Shown: positions 18,491 to 25,774 of the stretch, one piece after another
Position numbering within the stretch: the first letter of the stretch is position 1
Layout of the letters: each line of letters begins with the position of its first letter
Source: Agaribacillus sp965228415
Lineage (GTDB): Bacteria; Bacteroidota; Bacteroidia; Cytophagales; Cyclobacteriaceae
NCBI GenBank assembly: GCA_965228415.1
Contig: OZ245814.1
Span: 3,782,001-3,846,000, forward strand
Direction: 5' to 3'
DNA length: 64,000 nt
Translations under genes and position numbers: made by a program
Notes under the pieces: model-generated
Told to the model about the DNA's origin: nothing
The model's input: only the letters and a program-made list of their open reading frames with translations
The model's database searches: none

Positions 18491-18888
18491 GAACCCTTCC
18501 CTTCTGTATTTCGGCGGGATACGCTTTTCACATAAGTAGAAGGGCTCTTACCAAACTGTTTTTTAAATAGCCGGGTAAAACTGGCCGGATCTTCAAATCC
18601 TACAGCATATACCACTTCAGAGATCGTCTGATACTGTTGACTTTGCAGTAAAAATACAGCCTCCTGTAACCGGATATCCCGGATAAACCGGCCCGGGGTT
18701 GATCCTGTCATTTTCTTTAAAAAACGGTATAGGCTACTCTTACTCATAGCTACTTGAGTGGCCAGTGAGTCTATCGTAAGATGCTCCGATAGATGTTCCC
18801 TGACCATTTTTTCTAACTTCCCTATCAGCTTCTCTTGATAAGTAAGCGGCACGTACTGCCTTTTAGTAATGACCAGCGATTTTTGCAT
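18484..18888 (-). CDS. Stand-alone AraC-type DNA-binding protein
   Basis: A 134-aa protein from ATG 18888, made almost entirely of an AraC/HTH_18 domain: LEKMVREHLSEHLTIDSLA, FLKKMTGSTPGRFIRDIRLQ, ISEVVYAVGFEDPASFTRLF. It is about 70 percent identical to the C-terminus of the neighbouring hybrid kinase and even keeps the linker LTYQEKLIGKLE. It is therefore a detached duplicate of that output domain without kinase or receiver. It may bind the same operators independently of signalling. Longer in-frame starts exist (to 19041) but run into the 119-bp repeat. Confidence 0.8.
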   Translation of the reverse strand: MQKSLVITKRQYVPLTYQEKLIGKLEKMVREHLSEHLTIDSLATQVAMSKSSLYRFLKKMTGSTPGRFIRDIRLQEAVFLLQSQQYQTISEVVYAVGFEDPASFTRLFKKQFGKSPSTYVKSVSRRNTEGKGSG

Positions 18889-18925
18889 AGTCTTCTTCTG
18901 TCCCAACGCTAACGTGGTATCGGTA

Positions 18926-19044
18926 GTTAGAATCTTGCTTTGTATCATCTTCTTAAATTTCGTTACAATGCAATGTTCTGGAAGATCGATGGTCTGTGGA
19001 ATGGATCTTTGGCGCGAAGGCATGGACAATTTTCCTTTCACCCA
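18926..19044 (-). repeat. 119-bp direct repeat, copy b
   Basis: Partner of 18372-18490. It lies directly upstream of the stand-alone AraC gene and probably holds its promoter and leader. Confidence 0.7.
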
Positions 19045-19124
19045 ATCAGTTCAATTCAATTAATATTATCAAAAATGTAGCATTAGTATCAGCACAAAAT
19101 AGATACGCCCCTCTTCGCAGTGTT

Positions 19125-21935
19125 TCACTTCGGGATACTTTCCATATAAGTCGATGGGCACTTACCAAATCGTTTCTTAAATAGCCGGGTAAAACTGGAC
19201 GCATCCTCAAACCCCACAGCATACACCACTTCGGAGATTGTTTTATATTTCTGGCTTTCCAATAAAAAAATGGCTTCCTGTAACCGTATATCTCGGATAA
19301 ACTGGCCGGGAGTTAACCCTGTTATTTTCTTCAAAAAACGATTCAAACTACTCTCACTCATCGCTGCATGGGTAGCCAGTAAGCTAATAGAATAGCTCTC
19401 AGATAAATGTTCCCTCACCATTTTTTCCAACTCCTCTATCAGCTTCTCTTCATGGGTAAGTGGCATCTGCTTGTCTATTTCTGTAATGGCCAACGATTCT
19501 GGTGTGGCTTTTTTCCGCTCCGATGTGTTGTTCAGCAGGTTTTGGATGCGTACAATAAGCTCCTCAGCATTAAATGGCTTCACCATATAATCATCTACTC
19601 CCGTCCGATAGGCTGTGAGTTTATCCCGTTCATTGGCATGAGCCGTTAAGGCAATAAACGGAGTAAGCTTATACTTAGGGTCTTCCTTTAGTTTTTTAGC
19701 AAAGGTGAGTCCTCCCATCACCGGCATCATTACATCGGAGATAATCAGGTCAGGAGTTCGTTCCTTGATGATTTCCAACGCCTGCTGCCCGTTGATGGCC
19801 TCTACCACCTGGTAGTGATTCCCAAGGAGCTTGCCAATGTATTGCCTCATTTCAGGGTGATCTTCTACAAGCAATATGGAAGGTTTGTCAGATGTTTTAT
19901 TTTTCTCAGATTTTAAGGCCGGCTCATTTGTATGTTCTATTACATAAGATTGGAACGAGGAATAAGAATCCGTTTTCGTGATCAGGCTTTTAGGAAGTGA
20001 AAGCTCAAAAACACTCCCATGATTTTCCAGACTGGACACCGAGATAGACCCTCCGTGAAGTCTGGCCAATTCTTGAGCTAGAGCCAACCCTACACCGGAT
20101 CCACCACTTTGCGGTCGCTGAGCATGGGAAACCTGGTAAAAACGATCAAAAATGTAGGGTAAGTCTTGTGCTGGAATCCCTATCCCCGTATCTCTTATTT
20201 TGATATGCACAGAAGCGTTAGGGTCCTGGTCCTGGTCATAGTCCAGGTCAACACTCACGACTCCCCCTGAAGGAGTAAATTTTAAAGCATTAGATAGCAA
20301 ATTATTGAGAATCGCACTGATCTTAGATCGATCAATACTGACCATTAGACTGGTGTTATAAGAAAATTTCAATAAGATACTTTTCTGTCTGGCCATGGGC
20401 CGAAAGGAATCCATAGTCTGTCTCACCAGCACAGTAAGGTCCTCTGGTTGACAGTCTAACACAAGTTCTCCGGATTCCATACGAGAAACGTCCAGAATCT
20501 CATTGACCCGACTGACCAGGTGTTTACTGTTTTTGTGGACCATTTTCAGCTCAGTCATCATTGAATCCGCCGGGATCCGGCGATTGATCATTTGGCTGAT
20601 CGGTCCCAAAATCAACGTAAGAGGAGTGCGCAGCTCATGTGCGATATTGGTAAACCATCGGGTTTTGGCTATTTCAAGGTCCTGGATTTTTTTGACAAAG
20701 CACTTTTTATTCAACAGGTTTCGATAAACAAGTATGGTAATGACCATAATCAACCCCAATAAGCTCAAAGCAAGCACAACATAAATCCGTTGTCTTTTTA
20801 TGCTGCTTTCTGCTATTTCTGCTTCTTTTTTCAACAACTCGTTTTCCTTTTCTATCTGTTCGGTATCAAACTTGGTTTGTGCGCGAGCGATCTGTTCTTC
20901 CCGTTCTTTGGTGAAGATCTTCCTGGAAATGTCAAACATCCGCTGCCCGAAACGAACGGCTGCTTCATAGTCGCCTATGGCCTTATGCGCCTTGTACAAT
21001 ATTTCATTTAACTCACGCATGGCATGGAGATCATCCAGTTCCTTACTCCATTCCAGCGACTGGGTAGCATAGGTAATGGCCTGCTGGTAGTTCCCCATCT
21101 TTAGGTAGATATCTGCAATCTGTGCATAGGTTTTAGGATAATAGATCTCATAGCCATAGTACTCGTAGGTCTTAAGCATCTGTAGCGCATACCCAAGCGC
21201 TTCGTCAAATTCTTCAAATGCCGTCTTTACGAAGGCAAGGTTGCCATAAACATAGGTTTTGTAAAGCTCGCTGTCGTTAGGGATACTATCTGCATAGTGC
21301 TCCGCCTCCTGAAGAAAAGGTATGGCTTTCCTGAAATTCTCCAGTGCCTGCAGCGAATCTTCTTTTTGAAGAGCGGATCCTAGTTCGGTATAATAGACAC
21401 CCATTCCATTTTTAGCACGGTACTTATATATGTAATTATTCAGGCTTTCGGCAAGCTCGCTGAATAGGAGTATATGTTTTTTAGCCGACTCAAAATCACC
21501 CAACTCTAAATAAATATCGGCTATGTTCCAGTGGGTATCACTGCTGCGCGCTACATGTCCGATCGCTTGATAATTTCGTAGAGATTCAAGGTGATATAAA
21601 ATGGCTGAGTCCGGCTGAGTCCCACGATGCATATGACCCAATAATTGGTAGCTATTCCCCATTCCAAGGAAGTACGATAATTCAGTAGAAAGATCCAGTG
21701 CCTTATTAGCAAACGTTTTGGCTTGAGCGGACCCCTTCTCAAGATACCAAAACCCTACCTTAAGCATCGCCTTTACACGGTTCGTATCTTTTTCAGGTTT
21801 ATTCACTTCCTGTAAAAGACTGTCCAACCGATCGGATCGATGATCGAATCCCTGGCCAAATCCGGAGAAACCACAGAACATCAGTACGTTAACCAAGATC
21901 AGACACAAAATAAGGCGGACAGGTTTTAGGGTCAT
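19125..21935 (-). CDS. TPR hybrid sensor kinase/response regulator with AraC-type output
   Basis: A 936-aa one-protein two-component system. The signal/anchor is 1-28, a TPR-rich sensor about 35-345, a coiled coil about 345-380 and a transmembrane helix about 383-405. HisKA has His433 in NIAHELRTP; HATPase_c has Asn549 and DTGIGIP from 582; the receiver has phospho-acceptor Asp734 and Lys786; HTH_18 covers about 830-936. It differs from classical HTCS regulators, which have beta-propeller sensors, by using TPRs. It would sense a periplasmic signal and activate promoters while staying membrane-bound. Matching direct repeats flank this locus on both sides, so it is the best candidate regulator of the surface genes. 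Confidence 0.93.
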   Translation of the reverse strand: MTLKPVRLILCLILVNVLMFCGFSGFGQGFDHRSDRLDSLLQEVNKPEKDTNRVKAMLKVGFWYLEKGSAQAKTFANKALDLSTELSYFLGMGNSYQLLGHMHRGTQPDSAILYHLESLRNYQAIGHVARSSDTHWNIADIYLELGDFESAKKHILLFSELAESLNNYIYKYRAKNGMGVYYTELGSALQKEDSLQALENFRKAIPFLQEAEHYADSIPNDSELYKTYVYGNLAFVKTAFEEFDEALGYALQMLKTYEYYGYEIYYPKTYAQIADIYLKMGNYQQAITYATQSLEWSKELDDLHAMRELNEILYKAHKAIGDYEAAVRFGQRMFDISRKIFTKEREEQIARAQTKFDTEQIEKENELLKKEAEIAESSIKRQRIYVVLALSLLGLIMVITILVYRNLLNKKCFVKKIQDLEIAKTRWFTNIAHELRTPLTLILGPISQMINRRIPADSMMTELKMVHKNSKHLVSRVNEILDVSRMESGELVLDCQPEDLTVLVRQTMDSFRPMARQKSILLKFSYNTSLMVSIDRSKISAILNNLLSNALKFTPSGGVVSVDLDYDQDQDPNASVHIKIRDTGIGIPAQDLPYIFDRFYQVSHAQRPQSGGSGVGLALAQELARLHGGSISVSSLENHGSVFELSLPKSLITKTDSYSSFQSYVIEHTNEPALKSEKNKTSDKPSILLVEDHPEMRQYIGKLLGNHYQVVEAINGQQALEIIKERTPDLIISDVMMPVMGGLTFAKKLKEDPKYKLTPFIALTAHANERDKLTAYRTGVDDYMVKPFNAEELIVRIQNLLNNTSERKKATPESLAITEIDKQMPLTHEEKLIEELEKMVREHLSESYSISLLATHAAMSESSLNRFLKKITGLTPGQFIRDIRLQEAIFLLESQKYKTISEVVYAVGFEDASSFTRLFKKRFGKCPSTYMESIPK

Positions 21936-22026
21936 AGTAAATACATTAACAACTAGTCTCCTAAATTATTTCATATTTTATAATTTCTAACCAAGCTTAA
22001 CCGGCGTTATGCAAAGAATGATGGTT

Positions 22027-22083
22027 TTGACATATATTTTGACACTTATCACATAGTGCCCTCACCCATTCTATGACGATTTG
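22027..22083 (+). promoter_or_regulatory. Weak or decayed AraC-type direct repeat
   Basis: TTGACATAT (22027-22035) and ATCACATAG (22048-22056) keep the 21-bp spacing, with 7/9 and 8/9 matches to the consensus. ACGATTTG at 22076-22083 sits where the -7 box would be but is a poor match. It lies in the divergent region upstream of the hybrid kinase and could also serve autoregulation. Confidence 0.35.
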
Positions 22084-22369
22084 CCGAAAATATGAAAGTC
22101 AATTCTACGCGATGGTTATGGGATGTACCTTCACAATTGTGCTGGCCCAACCGCTACCATACCTTCTTAAAAAGTTAAAGAGTTTAAAAAAAATAGGCCG
22201 AAAAGCAAATACCGAAAATGGCAGCTTTAGGATCTTTAAGGCCCATTCCCGATGCGATCAACGATTTTCACAAAAGCAAGCCAGCATATCCCGTAGTGAT
22301 CGCCAAGAGTTGAATTTCTGATGAATGCAGGGTGCACAGACATAATCGCGAATCATTCATTTGGTCCTT

Positions 22370-22399
22370 TTCGCACAGACATTAATGTTTTTCACATAG
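22370..22399 (+). promoter_or_regulatory. AraC-type direct repeat before DUF285 gene
   Basis: TTCGCACAG (22370-22378) and TTCACATAG (22391-22399) both match the half-site consensus exactly and are 21 bp apart. The order of the two variants is swapped relative to the other copies. CATCTTTA at 22420-22427 is only a weak -7 box. Confidence 0.55.
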
Positions 22400-22452
22400 A
22401 TGTTTTACTCCCTGCTCCCCATCTTTACCCAGGTCAAAATAGAGACATAGTA

Positions 22453-23490
22453 ATGATAACATTTCATATAACCAAACCTATTTATTTATATGAACGTGAA
22501 AATCGGATTCTGTTGAACGAAACTAACAAGTTAGATGTAGTCCAAAAGAATCAAAACATCCATATCAACAGAGACGACCTTGAAATTGACCATTCAAAGG
22601 CAGGTAACATCCGGGGATCTTTTATCACCACTTGGAAGACAACAGCGTACAACGAAGAAATTACCATCCCCACCAATAGCGGCAGTGGCCCTTACCATTA
22701 CAGAGTGGACTGGGGTGATGGCAGTATAGACAGCGACCTGAGCGGAGACGCTACTCACCGCTATGCATCCCCAGGCATCTACACCGTAACAATTAGAGGA
22801 GTTTTTCCTCATATTTTTTTCAATGGCAGATCCGGGGGAGACAAGATACGAACCGTGGAACAGTGGGGAGATATCCGGTGGACAAGTATGGAGCGGGCCT
22901 TTGCCGGTTGCAGCAACCTGGAGATCCTCGCAACAGATGCACCCGACCTGTCTGGAGTGACAAATATGTCTTTTATGTTCGAAAGTGCCACTTCATTCAA
23001 TCAAAACATAGGCAGCTGGGATGTAAGTAACGTAGCAAACATGTCCGGGATGTTCTGGTATGCGACCTCATTCAATCAAAACATAAATGACTGGGATGTA
23101 AGCAACACGATAAATATGTCTTTTATGTTCAATGGAGCTTATGCATTCAATGAAGACATTAGTGGCTGGGATGTAAGTAATGTAACAGATATGAAATGGA
23201 TGTTTGCCTTTGCCATTTCATTTAATCAGGATATAGGGAGTTGGAATGTAGGTAAGGTAACAAACATGTCTTTTATGTTCAATGGAGCTTATGCATTCAA
23301 TCAGAATATAGGTGATTGGGATGTTAATAGGGTAACAAACATGGAATTTATGTTCCATAGAGCTATTTCATTCAATCAGAAGATTGGCAACTGGGATGTA
23401 AGTAACGTAACAGATATGAATTGGATGTTCAGTCGTTCAGGCCTGGATTTCCACCAACTATTCAGCGATTCTGGACAGATGGATAAATAA
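22453..23490 (+). CDS. BspA-like DUF285 protein with PKD-like domain, damaged
   Basis: From ATG 22453, the first in-frame Met downstream of the operator, the product is 345 aa. It has a PKD-like domain at about 55-125 (YHYRVDWGDGS), then about six DUF285 repeats of about 26 residues, each with FNxxIGxWDVSxVTxMxxMF. There is no signal peptide. Near 23435 the frame shifts: the +1 frame carries on as STNYSAILDRWINNTDAEIF, and a further shift gives LEYRTMPLTDAIA. The type B sorting domain is absent. It is probably a non-functional surface-protein relic. Confidence 0.6.
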   Translation: MITFHITKPIYLYERENRILLNETNKLDVVQKNQNIHINRDDLEIDHSKAGNIRGSFITTWKTTAYNEEITIPTNSGSGPYHYRVDWGDGSIDSDLSGDATHRYASPGIYTVTIRGVFPHIFFNGRSGGDKIRTVEQWGDIRWTSMERAFAGCSNLEILATDAPDLSGVTNMSFMFESATSFNQNIGSWDVSNVANMSGMFWYATSFNQNINDWDVSNTINMSFMFNGAYAFNEDISGWDVSNVTDMKWMFAFAISFNQDIGSWNVGKVTNMSFMFNGAYAFNQNIGDWDVNRVTNMEFMFHRAISFNQKIGNWDVSNVTDMNWMFSRSGLDFHQLFSDSGQMDK

Positions 23491-23624
23491 TACCGACGCT
23501 GAGATATTTGACGGCCGTTGATCTGGAATACCGAACCATGCCTCTGACTGATGCGATTGCTAATGTCCATATCAATGAAAACACTTTCTCTAATAGACTG
23601 ACAGCTTGACTTTCAAAAAATACA

Positions 23625-24035
23625 TCAATGGATAGTCTCTACTCGTTCGATATCAAATACGGTTTGCCTGCGAGCGATTGGCTCTTCACGCTCCTGCGGG
23701 ACGACGTCCTTGTAGAGATCGAGCATTCGCTTTCCATTAGCAATAGTTTGTTGTTCCTCATCTTGAGATAGATAGCTGCGATCGCCATATAAGAGGAGGG
23801 GATAATAAACCTCATGGCCAGAGCCCATACCCAAGTGGTAAGACAGTCCGGTAGAAAGTCTCAACGCTTTACGGGCAATCGTTTTCATGGTAGTCCTCCC
23901 CCAAAGTTCACTGTAGAGATAGGGAAATCTCGTCTTTAGCAGCGTTTTTATCCGATACGTATCTCTTTCCAGTTTTCTCAACTCCTAGACGAAGCTGTTC
24001 AACCTGCCAGGCTTCTTCCCGAACCCCGGGAAGCC
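23625..24035 (-). pseudogene. Decayed second copy of the TPR hybrid kinase (N-terminal part)
   Basis: On the minus strand, RDTYRIKTLLKTRFPYLY and KALRLSTGLSYHLGMGSG align with the TPR start of the kinase at 19125-21935. Then EVYYP and KRMLDLYKDVVPQEREEPIA align with residues 263 and 331-350, so about 170 residues are deleted between. Upstream the homology continues as FGKKPGRLNSFV followed by a TAG where the intact gene has Gln. The kinase, receiver and DNA-binding parts are gone. Confidence 0.75.
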
Positions 24036-24158
24036 ATAAAAAGACGGGGAAATAGATAGTGTAAGACAAAAAATTATAGCGTTGATCGACTTGAAATTAT
24101 TTTGAAATCACACAGCTAGCTTCTTGGTTATGACTTCAAATTATACCTTCTGGAATAT

Positions 24159-24258
24159 TTCACATACGTTTTGACTTTTTTCGCATATACACGTGTCTTT
24201 TAGCATGCTTTTTGACGCTTTTCGCAAATTCCATTCGCCCCCTCCTTCGCTATTATTG
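24159..24258 (+). promoter_or_regulatory. Four tandem AraC-type half-sites plus -7 box
   Basis: TTCACATAC (24159), TTCGCATAT (24180), TTAGCATGC (24200) and TTCGCAAAT (24221) are spaced 21, 20 and 21 bp. TATTATTG at 24251-24258, one mismatch from TAnnTTTG, lies 21 bp after the last half-site, as in the other copies. This array stands upstream of the PorP/SprF locus, which links the secretion partner to the same regulon. Confidence 0.6.
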
Positions 24259-24310
24259 TATTCAATAAAAGTTTTCGATAACCATGTTTTTTTTAATGTA
24301 AAAAAATGTT

Positions 24311-24348
24311 CCCGTGCGGTGACCAACGGGGGCGAAAACCGAAAAGCC
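24311..24348 (+). ncRNA. Pseudoknot-type leader element, copy L8
   Basis: Hairpin 1 is CCCGT (24311-24315) with ACGGG (24326-24330); hairpin 2 is GGC (24331-24333) with GCC (24346-24348). Loop 1 CGGT (24317-24320) pairs perfectly with loop 2 ACCG (24338-24341). This is the cleanest copy. The two long hairpins of other leaders are absent here. Confidence 0.55.
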
Positions 24349-24370
24349 TGACGAGAAGGAAAAACCAATT

Positions 24371-24553
24371 ATGCCAAGAAATGAAATTATGATGTATTTA
24401 TCGATCCACAGGGTATTAATAACAGCAGTATCAATTACGGGTATCATCAATGCGGACCTTTTTATCTTCATTCGCTTAGTTACCGGGCTGTCTAGCTTAT
24501 TCTTCGTCGGACTTCTTTACAACGATATGGATCAGAATCTACGGCTTTTATAA
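24371..24553 (+). CDS. Possible 60-aa membrane peptide
   Basis: A frame starting 22 bp after the pseudoknot encodes two hydrophobic segments (HRVLITAVSITGIINADLF and FIRLVTGLSSLFFVGLLY). It could be the rewritten start of the lost surface gene or a real small protein. There are no homologues I can name. Confidence 0.3.
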   Translation: MPRNEIMMYLSIHRVLITAVSITGIINADLFIFIRLVTGLSSLFFVGLLYNDMDQNLRLL

Positions 24554-24668
24554 GTGCTCATTTTAACATATTTCAGCACTTTTTTAGCAGCGTAAATCTT
24601 CACATTAATATCATGATGGAATTACTACAATTGATAAACATAGGAGTACCCCTTTTTGGACTGGTAAG

Positions 24669-24748
24669 TACTGCCCGCCAGATCCTACTTATATCTGATC
24701 CAAAATGGACCGGATAAATACAAGGGTACCGCAACTATTCTTTTATAA
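24669..24748 (+). pseudogene. 3' end remnant of a type B T9SS surface gene
   Basis: The sequence from CTGCCCGCCAGATCCTACTT to the TAA matches the last about 26 codons of the three BspA-like genes (for example 47281-47359), where it encodes the LPAGSYLYLIQN end of the sorting domain. Homology runs on through the 19-bp spacer to the PorP/SprF start. The surface gene that once preceded PorP/SprF has been deleted apart from its ends. Confidence 0.75.
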
Positions 24749-24767
24749 CAATTAAATCAGTATTTAG

Positions 24768-25736
24768 ATGAAAAAACCGTTATTTTCTCTCCTCTTGTTG
24801 CTTCTATCCCATCTGGTGTTGGGGCAAAACAATGTCTTTATCGGACAATATTTTAAGATCATGCCTGCGTTTGCCCCCGGGTTAACCGGAGCCAACAACT
24901 TTCTTGACATCAAAACGGGAGCCAGAAATCAATGGGCAGACGTAGAAGAGGCACCGAAGACACAGTTTTTTTCGGCCAATGGAACGATAAGGCCCGGAGG
25001 AAACGCTTATAAACACAATTCGCACCAGGTCAATGACCCTAGTCCATATGTTGAAAAGCCCGTAAAGATCGGTTTGGGTGGATATGTGATCAATGACCAG
25101 GTAGGTGGATTCAAACAGACTGAAGGGCTGATTTCTACAGCAGTGCATGTAAACATCCATAAGGATATCAATCTATCCCTGGGGGTATCAGGCGGACTCA
25201 ACCATACAAGACTGGATGTGGATTACCTGACCGTACGCGATCCGAATGATCATACATATAACGACTACCTGGCTAGTGGATTCCAACGAAACAGTTTAAA
25301 ACTCCTCTTTGGATTATCCGCCTACTCGGACCAATTCTACTTTAGCTATGCACTGATGAACTTGTACCCATCTCGCGATGATCGAGCCGTTCATGACAGG
25401 CAAATCGCCCACCACATCATCGGAGGTTATAGCTACGCGCTGGATTCACAATTTGAGGTCATACCCAATTTCCACGCCAGAAAAACAGACCAGCAGAAAC
25501 TCTTGCTCGACATGGGCACACGTATCAGGTATCAGCGAAATGCATATATCGGTATTTCGTATCGGACCAACCAGTATTTTGTTTCCATGCTTGGCTTTAC
25601 GGTGAATGACCTGTTGGACCTCGGATATTCATTTGAATGGGCAGCAGCAAACTCGTCCCTCCCCAATTTAGGCGGTCATGAGATTGTCATTGGATTGAGA
25701 CTTTTCAATCATGGCAAATACGTACCGATGTGGTAA
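24768..25736 (+). CDS. PorP/SprF family type IX secretion membrane protein
   Basis: A 322-aa protein: signal peptide 1-19 (SHLVLG-Q), early motif FIGQYFKIMPAFAPGLTGA, repeated barrel strands (VKIGLGGYVINDQVGG, LSLGVSGGLNHTRLDVDY, YIGISYRTNQYFVSMLGFTV) and a terminal EIVIGLRLF strand. Length and motifs fit PorP/SprF. In T9SS, these proteins help anchor or translocate type B cargo and are usually encoded just after it; here only the cargo's tail is left. It may serve the BspA-like proteins elsewhere in the window. Confidence 0.92.
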   Translation: MKKPLFSLLLLLLSHLVLGQNNVFIGQYFKIMPAFAPGLTGANNFLDIKTGARNQWADVEEAPKTQFFSANGTIRPGGNAYKHNSHQVNDPSPYVEKPVKIGLGGYVINDQVGGFKQTEGLISTAVHVNIHKDINLSLGVSGGLNHTRLDVDYLTVRDPNDHTYNDYLASGFQRNSLKLLFGLSAYSDQFYFSYALMNLYPSRDDRAVHDRQIAHHIIGGYSYALDSQFEVIPNFHARKTDQQKLLLDMGTRIRYQRNAYIGISYRTNQYFVSMLGFTVNDLLDLGYSFEWAAANSSLPNLGGHEIVIGLRLFNHGKYVPMW

Positions 25737-25774
25737 TCGGCTTTTCTTAAAACAACTAATAATATGACAGAAAT

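Noticed and set aside
22073..22321. 82-aa frame before the DUF285 gene
   Set aside because: Composition is unlike a protein and the operator lies downstream of it; probably decayed sequence.
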